DNA of 64,000 bases from Caballeronia mineralivorans PML1(12) (GCF_001028175.1 NZ_AEJF01000123.1:28840-92839); one strand, 5' to 3'; shown: positions 24,913 to 34,175, counted from the first letter of the stretch. Made by a program: numbers and translations. The notes: generated by a model not told the origin, from the letters alone.

Positions 24913-25265
24913 CGTTTCCAACAATCGGCAAGTTAGTGTCCCTAGCGTGCAGGCTAGGAGTTTTTGGCACCTGATAGCACGGTGCTCGCCAGACTCACCG
25001 ATGTTTGAAGCCCGACCTCTCCGAACACAGATACCCACACGCTTCGCCACCAGTGACTGAACCTGCCACAGGTTCATCCCGCGCTATCCGCGTACAACCA
25101 CCTCAAGAAAGAAGCATCTTTTTTGCCCTGATTTCGTGCGCTGCACCGAACCGATCGCTTGCAACTAGTGCACGAGTCAGCGCCTCGCCCCCGCCCATCA
25201 GTTCAACCCATTGTTTTTAAAAGCCTACTACACCCTGGCATGGTTCGCGCATAGGAACCGCCGGT

Positions 25266-25277
25266 CCTACCGGTAGG
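25266..25277. promoter_or_regulatory. Palindrome overlapping the gntR ribosome-binding site
   Basis: cctaccggtagg is a perfect 12-bp palindrome that includes most of the GGTAGGAG ribosome-binding site of the downstream GntR gene. It could be an autoregulatory operator or an RNA stem hiding the ribosome site. A looser inverted repeat ggttc/gaacc lies just upstream. Confidence 0.4.
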
Positions 25278-25287
25278 AGTGCCCTGC

Positions 25288-25947
25288 ATGAGCATGCCGA
25301 ATTTCGTTGCGCAAACCCTGCAGCAACGCATCCTGTCAGGGGTATACGCGCCCGGCGAAGTGCTGCCCGGACAACGCGAACTCGCAGGCCAGCTAGGCGT
25401 CAGCCGCGGCGCCCTGCGCGAAGCAGTATCCGTACTGATGACACTAGGCTTCCTTCGCTCAATCCCCGGCAAAGGCACATTCGTCGCACATCGCGGACAA
25501 CACGACACAGGACTGGTCACCCGCAGCGCCGAGCAAACAATGCAACTGCGCTACATCATCGAACCCTCCGCCGCCGCACTCGCAGCAAGAACAAGCGGCC
25601 CCGGCGCGGCAAGACAGCTCCAGGACATGCAGGCGCGCTTTGAAGACACGCTACTACGCAACGACCTCATCGACGCAGCCAGTTGCGACCTCACATTCCA
25701 TCAGGCAATCGCCGCCTATTCCGGCAACGACATCCTCGCGGAAATCTCCCATTCGTTCGAAGATCGCATCGGTAAAAGCCAGTGCTTTCCGCTCGCCAAT
25801 ACACCACGCCTGATCGAAGCGTTCGAAGAGCATGAACTCATTGTTGCCGCGATTATCGGCGGCAATGCCAGCGCTGCAATGACCGCGATGCAACGTCACC
25901 TGCGAAACGCCGCCGAACGCGCCGGTATCGCTTTCACCATTCCGTAA
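25288..25947 (+). CDS. GntR-family (FCD/FadR subfamily) regulator
   Basis: 219-residue regulator: winged helix LQQRILSGVYAPGEVLPGQRELAGQLGVSRGALREAVSVL in the first 55 residues, then an all-helical FCD effector domain (RYIIEPSAAALAAR; DLTFHQAIAAYSGN; HELIVAAIIGG) with the metal-ligand-type Asp/His positions. ATG 25288 has GGTAGGAG 8 nt upstream; GTG 25279 overlaps that site and is rejected. It lies directly upstream of, and on the same strand as, the peptide-type importer operon and probably regulates it. Confidence 0.88.
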   Translation: MSMPNFVAQTLQQRILSGVYAPGEVLPGQRELAGQLGVSRGALREAVSVLMTLGFLRSIPGKGTFVAHRGQHDTGLVTRSAEQTMQLRYIIEPSAAALAARTSGPGAARQLQDMQARFEDTLLRNDLIDAASCDLTFHQAIAAYSGNDILAEISHSFEDRIGKSQCFPLANTPRLIEAFEEHELIVAAIIGGNASAAMTAMQRHLRNAAERAGIAFTIP

Positions 25948-26016
25948 TTTTTCGTATTACTAACCAATTTCGTAATCCTCCACCAAAGATCAACCGCTAT
26001 AAAGGACCGTACTTGC

Positions 26017-27672
26017 ATGAACTTCATCAAATCGAGTTTGCTGACGTTGGCCTGCGCACTGGCATGCGGTGCGGTCTTGCCGGCCTCTGCACAGGCACAA
26101 GAAAAAGTGCTGAGAATCGCGATGACAGCAGGCGACATTCCTCGCACGCTAGGCCAGCCGGACCAGGGTTACGAGGGTAACCGCTTCACCGGTATCACGA
26201 TGTACGACGGCCTCACCCAATGGGACCTGAGCCATGAGAAAGGCCCAAGCGAACTCATCCCCGATCTCGCCACATCCTGGCAAGTCGATTCCAAGGACCA
26301 AACCAAATGGGTCTTCAAACTGCGTCCCGGCGTGAAGTTCCACGACGGCTCGCCATTCAACGCCGACGCAGTCGTCTGGAACGTCGATAAAGTCCTCAAC
26401 AAAAGCGCACCGAACTTCGATCCAAGCCAGGTCGGCGTGACCGCATCACGCATGCCCACGCTGCGTTCGGCGCGCAAGATCGACGACCTGACCGTCGAGT
26501 TAACAACGTCAGAACCGGACTCGTTCCTGCCGATCAACTTGACGAACCTGTACATGGCCTCGCCTGCGCAGTGGCAGAAAAAGCTCGCTGCTGTCCCGGC
26601 AACAGTCACCGATCCCGCCGAGCGCGACAAGCAGGCATGGATCGCGTTCGCAGCCAACGCGTCAGGCACAGGCCCGTTCAAGATGGCGCGCTTCGTGCCG
26701 CGTGAACGGCTGGAGATGGTCAAGAACACCGAATACTGGGACCCGGCGCGCAGGCCGAAGATCGATCGCGTGGTACTGCTGCCGCTGCCCGAGGCGAACA
26801 CGCGCACGGCGGCCTTATTGTCTGGACAGGTCGACTGGATCGAGGCCCCCGCACCGGATTCGATGGACGCCATCAAGTCGCGTGGCTTCAAGATCTATTC
26901 GAACCCGCAACCGCACGTGTGGCCGTGGCAACTCTCCTTCCTGCCGGGTTCGCCGTGGCTAGACAAACGCGTGCGTTACGCGGCTAACCTCTGCGTGAAC
27001 CGCACCGCGCTCAAGCAGTTGCTTGGCGGCATGATGAGCGAAGCGACCGGCACTTTCGAGCCGGGCGATCCGTGGCGCGGCAACCCCACCTTCCAGATCA
27101 AGTACGACCCGGACGCAGCCCGCAAGCTGATGACCGAAGCAGGTTATTCGGCAGCTAACCCGCTGAAGGTCAAGGTACAGATCTCCGCCTCGGGTTCCGG
27201 CCAGATGCAGCCGCTGCCCATGAACGAATTCGTGCAACAGAACCTGAAGGCCTGTTTCATCGACGTCAGCTTCGACGTGGTCGAGTGGAACACGCTGTAC
27301 ACCAACTGGCGTCTCGGTGCGAAGGACCCTTCGGCACATGGTGCCAATGCGACCAATGTGAGCTTCGCGTCGATGGACCCGTTCTTCGCCATGGTCCGCT
27401 TCGTCAGCACGAAGGCCTTTCCGCCGGTATCGAACAACTGGGGCTACTACGGCAACCCGAAGATCGATGCGCTGATCCAGCAGGCCCGCACCACTTTCGA
27501 CGCGAAGCAGCGTGACGTGCTGCTGGCGCAGTTGCACAGCGATATTGTCGACGACGCGCCGTTCATCTGGATTGCGCACGACACCGGACCGCGCGCGATC
27601 TCTGCCAAGGTGCACGGCGTGGTGCAACCGAAGAGCTGGTTTATCGACATCGCCACCATGTCGATGAACTGA
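26017..27672 (+). CDS. Dpp/Opp-type ABC transporter substrate-binding protein
   Basis: 551-residue family 5 extracellular solute-binding protein. Signal peptide residues 1-28 end ASAQA before QEKVLRIAM, with no lipobox. The family signatures ITMYDGLTQWD, WVFKLRPGVKFHDGSPFNADAVVWN and TGPFKMARFVPRERLEM are clear. Family members bind peptides, glutathione or other amides. The adjacent permeases, two ATPases, amidase and cupin suggest an amide-type ligand. A strong hairpin separates it from the permease genes, which would allow higher expression of the binding protein. Confidence 0.9.
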   Translation: MNFIKSSLLTLACALACGAVLPASAQAQEKVLRIAMTAGDIPRTLGQPDQGYEGNRFTGITMYDGLTQWDLSHEKGPSELIPDLATSWQVDSKDQTKWVFKLRPGVKFHDGSPFNADAVVWNVDKVLNKSAPNFDPSQVGVTASRMPTLRSARKIDDLTVELTTSEPDSFLPINLTNLYMASPAQWQKKLAAVPATVTDPAERDKQAWIAFAANASGTGPFKMARFVPRERLEMVKNTEYWDPARRPKIDRVVLLPLPEANTRTAALLSGQVDWIEAPAPDSMDAIKSRGFKIYSNPQPHVWPWQLSFLPGSPWLDKRVRYAANLCVNRTALKQLLGGMMSEATGTFEPGDPWRGNPTFQIKYDPDAARKLMTEAGYSAANPLKVKVQISASGSGQMQPLPMNEFVQQNLKACFIDVSFDVVEWNTLYTNWRLGAKDPSAHGANATNVSFASMDPFFAMVRFVSTKAFPPVSNNWGYYGNPKIDALIQQARTTFDAKQRDVLLAQLHSDIVDDAPFIWIAHDTGPRAISAKVHGVVQPKSWFIDIATMSMN

Positions 27673-27684
27673 TCCGAACCCGCT

Positions 27685-27718
27685 GCCGCTTGGGCGCTAA
27701 CTCCGCGCCCTAAGCGGC
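27685..27718 (+). terminator. Hairpin between binding protein and permease genes
   Basis: gccgcttgggcgc (27685-27697) pairs with gcgccc-t-aagcggc (27705-27718) in a 13-bp stem with one bulged T and a 7-nt loop. It lies in the 65-nt gap after the binding-protein stop. No T-run follows, so partial termination or 3-prime end protection is more likely than full termination. Confidence 0.6.
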
Positions 27719-27737
27719 GGCAACCGGGCCTCACCTC

Positions 27738-28691
27738 ATGCTTTCCTATCTTCTACGGCGCGCGCTCTATGCGTTGCCGATCATGCTGGGCGTTGCGTTC
27801 CTCTGCTTCATGCTGGTTCACATCGCGCCGGGCGATCCACTGGTCTCGATCCTGCCGCCCGATGCTTCGGCCGACCTGCAGAAGCAACTGATGGAGCTCT
27901 ACGGCTTCAACCGGCCGCTGCCGGTGCAGTTCTTTAGCTGGGTCTGGCGTGCGTTGCATGGCGACCTCGGCACCTCGATTGCAACCGGCCGCCCCGTCGC
28001 CGGCGAAGTAATCAAGGCGGTCGGCAACACCATGATGATCGCCGCGCTCGCCACGCTGATCGGCTTTGCATTCGGTGCGCTGTTCGGTTTTGTCGCGGGG
28101 TATATGCGCGGATCGTGGATCGACCGCACCGCCTCGCTGATCTCCGTCACTGGCGTGAGCGTGCCGCATTACTGGCTGGGCATGGTGCTCGTGATCGTGT
28201 TCTCGGTGAAGCTGATGTGGTTGCCCGCCACCGGCGCAGGGCCGGATGGCTCGGCCGACTGGCAGTTTGATTGGGCGCACTTTCAATACCTCGTCCTGCC
28301 TGCCGTCACCATGTCGTTCATCCCCATGGGTATCATCGCGCGCACGGTGCGGGCGCTGGTCGCCGATACGCTGTCGCAAGAATTCATGGTCGGCTTGAGA
28401 GCGCGAGGCTTGAGCGAATTCGCGTTGTTCCGGCATGTGCTGAAGAACTGCGCGCCGACAGCGCTAGCGGTCATGGGCCTGCAACTCGGCTATCTGCTCG
28501 GCGGCTCGATCCTGATCGAAACCGTATTCTCGTGGCCAGGCACGGGCTTCCTGCTTAACGCCGCGATCTTCCAGCGCGACCTGCCGCTCCTGCAGGGCAC
28601 GATTCTGGTTCTCGCATTATTCTTCGTCATTCTGAACCTCTTGGTCGACATCCTGCAAACCGTCTTCGATCCGCGTATCGAAAGGGGCTGA
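27738..28691 (+). CDS. Dpp/Opp-type ABC permease (DppB-like)
   Basis: 317-residue permease beginning MLSYLLRRALYALPIMLGVAFLCF, the typical DppB first helix, followed by the periplasmic loop APGDPLVSILPPDAS. The EAA loop LRARGLSEFALFRHVLKNCAP is near residue 220. Six membrane helices are predicted. It forms the membrane channel with the DppC-like protein encoded next, 3 nt away. Confidence 0.91.
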   Translation: MLSYLLRRALYALPIMLGVAFLCFMLVHIAPGDPLVSILPPDASADLQKQLMELYGFNRPLPVQFFSWVWRALHGDLGTSIATGRPVAGEVIKAVGNTMMIAALATLIGFAFGALFGFVAGYMRGSWIDRTASLISVTGVSVPHYWLGMVLVIVFSVKLMWLPATGAGPDGSADWQFDWAHFQYLVLPAVTMSFIPMGIIARTVRALVADTLSQEFMVGLRARGLSEFALFRHVLKNCAPTALAVMGLQLGYLLGGSILIETVFSWPGTGFLLNAAIFQRDLPLLQGTILVLALFFVILNLLVDILQTVFDPRIERG

Positions 28692-28694
28692 GCC

Positions 28695-29576
28695 GTGACT
28701 ACCACTATGACTACCCAGCCCATTGTCACGCCGCTGCGCTCGCGTGGGCACGGGGCAAACGTACTGCGGCGCCTGGTCCGCAATCCCCAGGCCATGCTCG
28801 GCGCCGCCGTGATCCTCGTCTTCCTGATCATGGCCGTTGCCGCGCCACTCCTGATGCCTGCCGATCCGTTCGCCGCGTCAATGTTCAACCGCCTGAAGCC
28901 GATCGGCACGCCCGGCTATGCGCTCGGCACCGACGAACTCGGCCGCGACATGCTGTCCCGCCTGATCCTCGGTGCACGGTTATCGCTTTTCATGGGCGTG
29001 ACGCCGGTGCTGCTCGCGTTCGGTATCGGCGGGGCGATCGGGATCATGGCGGGCTACGCGGGCGGCCTGCTCAACGCGCTCGTGATGCGTACCATCGACG
29101 TGCTCTACGCCTTTCCTTCGGTGCTGCTTGCCATCGCATTGTCTGGTGCGCTGGGTACGGGCATCGGCAATGCGCTTGTGTCGCTGACCGTAGTGTTCAT
29201 TCCGCAAATCGCGCGAATTGCGGAGAGCGTGACCACGCAGGTTCGCCGCAGCGATTTCGTCGATGCCGCCCGCGCCTCGGGCGCAAGCGCTTTCACGATC
29301 GTGCGCGTGCACGTGCTCGGCAACGTGATCGGCCCGATCTTCGTGTTCTCGACCAGCCTCATCTCCGTCTCGATGATCCTTGCCTCCGGTCTCTCATTCC
29401 TCGGCCTGGGTGTCACGCCGCCGAGCCCCGAATGGGGTCTCATGCTCAACACGCTGCGCACCGCGATCTATATCCAGCCCTGGCTTGCCGCGCTGCCCGG
29501 CTTGTTCATCTTCGCGACCTCGATCGCATTCAACCTGCTGTCCGACGGTCTGCGTGCCGCGATGGAGATCAAGTGA
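28695..29576 (+). CDS. Dpp/Opp-type ABC permease (DppC-like)
   Basis: 293-residue permease of the DppC class: LVRNPQAMLGAAVILVFLIMAVAAPLL-type first helix preceded by a cytoplasmic N-terminus, then GTDELGRDMLSRLILGARLSL and an EAA loop AARASGASAFTIVRVHVLGN. Translation probably starts at GTG 28695, with ATG 28707 an alternative. The stop overlaps the next gene's ATG by one base (TGATG at 29574-29578). Confidence 0.9.
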   Translation: MTTTMTTQPIVTPLRSRGHGANVLRRLVRNPQAMLGAAVILVFLIMAVAAPLLMPADPFAASMFNRLKPIGTPGYALGTDELGRDMLSRLILGARLSLFMGVTPVLLAFGIGGAIGIMAGYAGGLLNALVMRTIDVLYAFPSVLLAIALSGALGTGIGNALVSLTVVFIPQIARIAESVTTQVRRSDFVDAARASGASAFTIVRVHVLGNVIGPIFVFSTSLISVSMILASGLSFLGLGVTPPSPEWGLMLNTLRTAIYIQPWLAALPGLFIFATSIAFNLLSDGLRAAMEIK

Positions 29577-30640
29577 TGGCCGCGCTCATGACAGGCGAAC
29601 GTGACATCGGCGGCCCTGCTCAGCCGCTCCTGAGCGTGAAGAGCGTGGTCAGGCATTTTCCGCTCGGCAGCAAGGGATTGCCCTTTTTGAAGGATGCACG
29701 CAACGTGGTGCGCGCTGTCGACAACATCTCCTTCAATGTACTGAAGGGTGAAACCCTCGGGGTCGTCGGCGAGTCGGGCTGCGGCAAATCCACCATGGCG
29801 CGGGTGATGATGCAGTTGCTGCAGCAGGATAGCGGCGAACTCATCTTCGACGGCGAGACCGTCGGCTCGCGCGCCCTGCCCCTGCGCGAGTTTCGCCGCC
29901 AGGTGCAGATGGTGTTCCAGGACAGTTTCTCGTCGCTCAATCCGCGCATGACGATCGAGGATTCGATCGCGTTCGGCGCGACCGTTCACGGTGTCTCGCC
30001 GAAAGACGCCATTGCGCGGGGGCGCGACCTGCTCGCGCGTGTCGGACTCGATCCGGTGCGTTTTGCGGGACGTTATCCGCATGAGCTGTCGGGTGGTCAG
30101 CGGCAGCGCGTGAATATCGCGCGGGCATTGGCACTCGGCCCGCGCCTCGTGATCCTCGACGAGGCCGTGTCGGCGCTCGACAAGTCCGTCGAAGCCCAGG
30201 TGCTGAATCTGCTCGCCGATCTCAAGGCGGAGTTCGGGCTGACCTATGTCTTCATCAGCCACGACCTGAACGTGGTCCGCTACATCTCGGATCGCCTGGT
30301 GGTGATGTACCTTGGCGAGATTGTCGAGATCGGCGAGGCGGAGGACGTGTTCGCGCACGCGCTGCATCCGTACACGCGGGCCTTGCTCAATTCCATGCCG
30401 AGCGTCGATCCCACGCATCGCACAACGGCCGCACCGCTCTTCGGCGACCCGCCCAATCCGATAGACCCTCCCAACGGCTGCCGCTTTCATACGCGCTGTC
30501 CGCAGGCACAGGACGTCTGCAGCAAACGCGCGCCGGCCGTCTCGACAATAGGTGCAGGTCAGGTGACATGCCTTGAATACGAGCCGGATAGCGGCTACGT
30601 TCCGATATCGGTTGTGGCTGCGCAGGAGGTGCTGTCATGA
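29576..30640 (+). CDS. Dpp/Opp-type ABC ATPase (first)
   Basis: 354-residue NBD of the OppF/DppF class: Walker A GESGCGKST, signature LSGGQRQRVNIARAL, Walker B LVILDEAVSALD and the C-terminal oligopeptide extension with the Cys motif CRFHTRCPQAQDVC. Start ATG 29576 overlaps the permease stop; the frame upstream is spurious. An insertion GSKGLPFLKDARNVVRAVD near residue 35 is common in OppF proteins. Confidence 0.9.
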   Translation: MAALMTGERDIGGPAQPLLSVKSVVRHFPLGSKGLPFLKDARNVVRAVDNISFNVLKGETLGVVGESGCGKSTMARVMMQLLQQDSGELIFDGETVGSRALPLREFRRQVQMVFQDSFSSLNPRMTIEDSIAFGATVHGVSPKDAIARGRDLLARVGLDPVRFAGRYPHELSGGQRQRVNIARALALGPRLVILDEAVSALDKSVEAQVLNLLADLKAEFGLTYVFISHDLNVVRYISDRLVVMYLGEIVEIGEAEDVFAHALHPYTRALLNSMPSVDPTHRTTAAPLFGDPPNPIDPPNGCRFHTRCPQAQDVCSKRAPAVSTIGAGQVTCLEYEPDSGYVPISVVAAQEVLS

Positions 30641-31659
30641 GCGCGATGCAAGACGTCAGCATCAGCCTGCGCGACCTGAAGGTCCGCTTTATTACACCAG
30701 GCCGGACGATCCACGCGGTCAACGGCGTCGATCTGGAGGTGGGACGCGGCGAAGTGGTCGCGTTGCTCGGTGAATCCGGCTCAGGCAAAAGTGTCACGCT
30801 GCGCGCAATCATGCGGCTACATTCGGAGAAGATCACGCAGATGCAGGGTGGTCTCGACGTCGAGGGCCATGACGTGCTGAAACTCTCGCGCAGACAGCTT
30901 TCGGATCTGCGTGGCAAGGTCGTATCGATGATCTTCCAGGAGCCCTTGCTCGCCCTCGATCCGGTCTACACGCTGGGCGCGCAGATTGTCGAGATGGTAC
31001 GGCGGCATCAGGGCGTATCGAAAGCCGAAGCGCGCAGGCGTGCGCTCGCGTTGTTCGAAAAGGTCCGCATTCCAAGCCCTGAACGTCGCCTCGATGCTTA
31101 TCCGCACGAGATGTCCGGTGGCATGCGCCAGCGCGCGATGATCGCGCTTGCGCTGTCGTGCGAACCGCGTGTCCTGCTCGCCGACGAGCCGACCACCGCG
31201 CTCGATGCCACCGTGCAGATCCAGATCCTGCTGCTCTTGCGGGACCTGCAACAGGAACTGGGCCTCTCGATCGTGTTCGTCACGCACGACATTGGCGCAG
31301 CGACCGAAGTGGCGGACCGCATCGCGGTGATGTATGCGGGCCGTATCGTCGAGCAGGGGCCGGCGCTTGCGCTGCTGACTGAGCCCCGGCATCCCTACAC
31401 CATTGCGCTGCTCAAAGGCCGCACGCAAGGCGCGATGAAAAAAGGCGTGCGGCTGGAGACGATCGGCGGCGCGCCGCCTGACCTCTCCGCACTGCCGCCC
31501 GGCTGCGCGTTCGCTCCGCGCTGCCCGCATGCGATCGAGCGCTGCTTACAGACACAGCCTGAAGAACGCGGTGTAGGCAACGCGCATTCAGCCCGTTGCA
31601 TCCGGGTCGATGAAATCGCCACGCTGCACCCGACGACTGAAACCGCCCCCACCCACTGA
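30637..31659 (+). CDS. Dpp/Opp-type ABC ATPase (second)
   Basis: 340-residue NBD of the OppD/DppD class: Walker A GESGSGKS, signature MSGGMRQRAMIALAL, Walker B VLLADEPTTALDATVQ and the C-terminal CAFAPRCPHAIERC. Starts with a 4-nt overlap (ATGA) with the previous ATPase. The two ATPases would form a heterodimer under the two permeases. Completes a full five-gene importer. Confidence 0.9.
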   Translation: MSAMQDVSISLRDLKVRFITPGRTIHAVNGVDLEVGRGEVVALLGESGSGKSVTLRAIMRLHSEKITQMQGGLDVEGHDVLKLSRRQLSDLRGKVVSMIFQEPLLALDPVYTLGAQIVEMVRRHQGVSKAEARRRALALFEKVRIPSPERRLDAYPHEMSGGMRQRAMIALALSCEPRVLLADEPTTALDATVQIQILLLLRDLQQELGLSIVFVTHDIGAATEVADRIAVMYAGRIVEQGPALALLTEPRHPYTIALLKGRTQGAMKKGVRLETIGGAPPDLSALPPGCAFAPRCPHAIERCLQTQPEERGVGNAHSARCIRVDEIATLHPTTETAPTH

Positions 31660-31666
31660 TTACGAC

Positions 31667-32848
31667 ATGACTCCAGACCTCGCCTCATATCGCGCTTTCG
31701 TACCCTACCCGAATGCTGCCGTACCCAATGCCGCCAGCGGCCTGCTCACGGGCCTGACGTTCGGCGTGAAGGACATCTTCGATGTGGCAGGCTACCTCAC
31801 CGGCTGCGGCAACCCGCACATGCTGGCGATGTCCGGCATCAAGACGGCCAACGCTCCGGTTGTGGATGCCCTGCTCGCCGCCGGCGCCGTTTTCGCCGGC
31901 AAGACCTACACAGAGGAACTGGCGTTCTCGATGACCGGCAAGAACGCGCATTTCGGCGTGCCGCGCAATGGCGCCGCGCCGGATCGCGTGTCCGGTGGGT
32001 CCAGTTCCGGCTCGGCGTCGGCGGTATCGAATGGACTGTGCGACTTCGCGCTCGGCACCGACACCGGCGGCTCGGTCCGCGCGCCGGCAAGCCACTGCGG
32101 TTTGATCGGCTTGCGGCCAACCCATGCACGCGTGTCGCTCGACGGCTGCATGCCGCTGTCACCGGGGTTCGACACCTGCGGCTGGTTCACGCGCGACATC
32201 GAAACGTTCGCACGTGTGGGCGACGTGTTGCTCGGCGAAGATACGGTGGCGCTCCCTGCAGCACCGGATGCCTACTTGCCGCGCGAGGTGCTCACGGGCT
32301 TGCCAGAACCTGTCGCCAAGGTTTTCTCTGCAACGCTCGAACGCCTCAAGCCGCGGTTCGGATCGATCGAAAGTGTCGACATCATGACGCCTTCCACCGA
32401 TGCGCTCTACTGGGCCTTCCGCTACGCGCAGGGTTTTCAGGCGTGGCAAAGTCACGGCGTGATGATCGACCGCTTCGACTTCCAGCTCGGCCCGGGCGTA
32501 CGCGAACGTTTCTCATGGTCGCGCACGATCACGCCGGCGCAAAACGAGGAAAGCGAGCGTGTGCGCAAGCATTTCCGCGAGAATGTGTTGAGCATGCTCG
32601 GCGGCGGGCGCATCATTCTCATGCCCACGATGCCCGACGTCGCCCCACTGCTCTCCGATAGCGACGAAGCACTCGAGTCGTACCGTAACCAGGCGATCAA
32701 GATGCTGTGTGTAGCGGGACTCGGCGGATGCCCGCAGCTCTCGCTGCCGTTGATGCAGATAGACGGTGTGCCGCTGGGGTTCTCTTTGATCGGGCCGCCG
32801 GGAAGCGACAAAGGGCTGATCGAACTTGGCCGCAGGCTGCTGGCCTGA
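31667..32848 (+). CDS. Amidase (amidase signature family)
   Basis: 393-residue amidase. Catalytic Lys is in LTFGVKDIFDVAG (near residue 37), cis-Ser in SGGSSSGSAS (about 110-119) and the nucleophile Ser in GTDTGGSVRAPAS. It is shorter than GatA or AtzF and closest in type to stand-alone amidases. Start ATG 31667 is 7 nt after the ATPase stop; the upstream frame is inside that gene. Being encoded with the importer, it probably hydrolyses the imported compound, which would then be an amide. It is the second amidase-signature enzyme in the window, after allophanate hydrolase. Confidence 0.87.
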   Translation: MTPDLASYRAFVPYPNAAVPNAASGLLTGLTFGVKDIFDVAGYLTGCGNPHMLAMSGIKTANAPVVDALLAAGAVFAGKTYTEELAFSMTGKNAHFGVPRNGAAPDRVSGGSSSGSASAVSNGLCDFALGTDTGGSVRAPASHCGLIGLRPTHARVSLDGCMPLSPGFDTCGWFTRDIETFARVGDVLLGEDTVALPAAPDAYLPREVLTGLPEPVAKVFSATLERLKPRFGSIESVDIMTPSTDALYWAFRYAQGFQAWQSHGVMIDRFDFQLGPGVRERFSWSRTITPAQNEESERVRKHFRENVLSMLGGGRIILMPTMPDVAPLLSDSDEALESYRNQAIKMLCVAGLGGCPQLSLPLMQIDGVPLGFSLIGPPGSDKGLIELGRRLLA

Positions 32849-32876
32849 AGCCGTCCCATTCCATAGGAGAAACCGC

Positions 32877-33161
32877 ATGACCCGCACACCGGCAGTCCCC
32901 ACGCAGCAGGTTCTGAATGAACGCGCGATCGTCACCGAGTGGCGATTCGCGCCGGGAACCGAGACCGGCTGGCATGTCCACGGGCACGACTACATTGTCG
33001 TTCCGCAAACCGACGGTGAACTGTTGCTTGAAACCAAAACAGGAAATCGAGTTTCCGAACTGCATGCCGGGCAGAGTTATGCCGGCTTGAAGGGCGTTGA
33101 ACACAACGTCGTCAATGCGAGTGAACACGAAGTGGTGTTCGTCGAGATCGAGATTCTCTGA
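32877..33161 (+). CDS. Small cupin-domain protein
   Basis: 94-residue single-domain cupin: GWHVHGHDYIVVPQTDGELLLE holds the His-x-His-type metal motif and GLKGVEHNVVNASEHEVVFVEIE the second motif. AGGAG at 32864-32868 precedes ATG 32877. It ends the importer/amidase operon, 28 nt after the amidase. Such small cupins often act as isomerases or sensors of the pathway compound; no activity can be assigned. Confidence 0.82.
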   Translation: MTRTPAVPTQQVLNERAIVTEWRFAPGTETGWHVHGHDYIVVPQTDGELLLETKTGNRVSELHAGQSYAGLKGVEHNVVNASEHEVVFVEIEIL

Positions 33162-33185
33162 GAACAGGATGCGAGCGCTAACAAA

Positions 33186-34055
33186 CTAGTTGGCAAGGTG
33201 GACGCGCTCGCCCTCGTCCGGCTCGAACCAATCCGGATTGCGCTCTGCAACCGGTCCCAGCGAGACCAGGATCTCGCGCAGATGTGCACGCATCGCTTCT
33301 TCTGCGCCATCGGCGTCATGCGCTTTCAACGCACTCACAATCCGCGCGTGCTGCTTGATAAGCAATTCAAGTGGCGAGACTTCCGGCAGGCTCAAATAGC
33401 GCACGCGATCCATCTGCGCCTTGATGTCCTGGATAGTGTCCCACGCAGCAACGCAGTCAATGGATTGCGCGATCAGGAAATGAAACCGCTCGTCGAGTGC
33501 GAGAAACGACGTGGTGTCGTTGACCTTGGCGGCTGTTTTTTGATCGCGTAGATTTTCAGCGAGGTCGGCAAGCTGCTCCGGCGTGATTTCAAGCGCCGCC
33601 TTACGGGCCACAGCAGCCTCGATCGCTTCCCGGATAAATCTGCCTTCCCGGACGCGTCGCGGTGAGATCTTCTTAACGAAGGTGCCTCTTTGGGGCAGCA
33701 CCTGCAGTACACCTGATTCCACCAGCTTGATAAAAGCCTCGCGAACCGGCTGCCGCGAGACCTGAAACATTTCCGAAACCTCCGTTTCGGAAAGCGGCGT
33801 GCCCGGCACCAGCGCACCCGAAAAAATGGCTTCGCGCAATGCGCGAAAAATTTGCTTGCCGATCGGTTCGTGGGAATCAACACGCAACTGGCCGCGCAGA
33901 TTGGGCAGCGCTACGCGCGGTTCAGTCGCGCGGCCGCGGCCGCGGGTGGATGCGGCCGGCGGCGCGGAAGATAACGCTATTGCATTGCCATTAACACCGT
34001 CTGACGAGGACGCGTCACGTCGCAACGGCGGCGGCAAGACGTTTTTCGTGACCAT
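33186..34055 (-). CDS. GntR-family (FCD) regulator of the gulonate/mannonate cluster
   Basis: 289-residue regulator with an unusually long, low-complexity N-terminal region (about 70 residues rich in Ala, Ser, Arg) before the winged helix GKQIFRALREAIFSGALVPG...VSEMFQVSRQPVREAFIKL and an FCD domain. ATG 34055 is chosen; the open frame upstream encodes a hydrophobic stretch not expected of a regulator. It is the last gene of the minus-strand set GntR-MFS-dehydrogenase-dehydratase and most likely controls that set and the divergent uxuB-like gene. Confidence 0.83.
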   Translation of the reverse strand: MVTKNVLPPPLRRDASSSDGVNGNAIALSSAPPAASTRGRGRATEPRVALPNLRGQLRVDSHEPIGKQIFRALREAIFSGALVPGTPLSETEVSEMFQVSRQPVREAFIKLVESGVLQVLPQRGTFVKKISPRRVREGRFIREAIEAAVARKAALEITPEQLADLAENLRDQKTAAKVNDTTSFLALDERFHFLIAQSIDCVAAWDTIQDIKAQMDRVRYLSLPEVSPLELLIKQHARIVSALKAHDADGAEEAMRAHLREILVSLGPVAERNPDWFEPDEGERVHLAN

Positions 34056-34118
34056 GACCCACACCTGAACGAAGAGTAAGGAGAGGACAAAGACAAAGCT
34101 CAACCTTCATCTTGTCAT

Positions 34119-34130
34119 CTACCATACTAC
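34119..34130. promoter_or_regulatory. CTACCATAC-type site before the gntR gene
   Basis: ctaccatactac occurs 64 nt upstream of the GntR start. A related sequence, ctaccatacaagtag, lies at 37863-37877 in the dehydratase/uxuB divergent promoter. The shared CTACCATAC core is a candidate operator for the GntR protein. Assignment by similarity of two sites only. Confidence 0.35.
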
Positions 34131-34175
34131 CACGCCGCAGCAGCGGATCCAGGCGTCCCCGGAACGCAAACGCGC

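Larger units (their letters stand above)
24722..25287. other. Gene-free stretch with extragenic repeat element
   Basis: 566 nt without a convincing gene. Hairpins follow each other: cgtttctttgc/gcaaagaaacg (24872-24899), cctagc/gctagg followed by agTTTTT (24941-24965, also a possible terminator for the LysR gene), gcacc/ggtgc (24967-24985), and tgaacctg/caggttca (25058-25076). The composition and the gcaaagaaacg repeats are like dispersed extragenic elements I recall from Burkholderiaceae genomes. The last ~50 nt are the control region of the GntR gene. Confidence 0.6.

Noticed and set aside
24723..25220. Short ORFs in the repeat region after the LysR gene
   Set aside because: They run through hairpins and repeats and have no coding signal.
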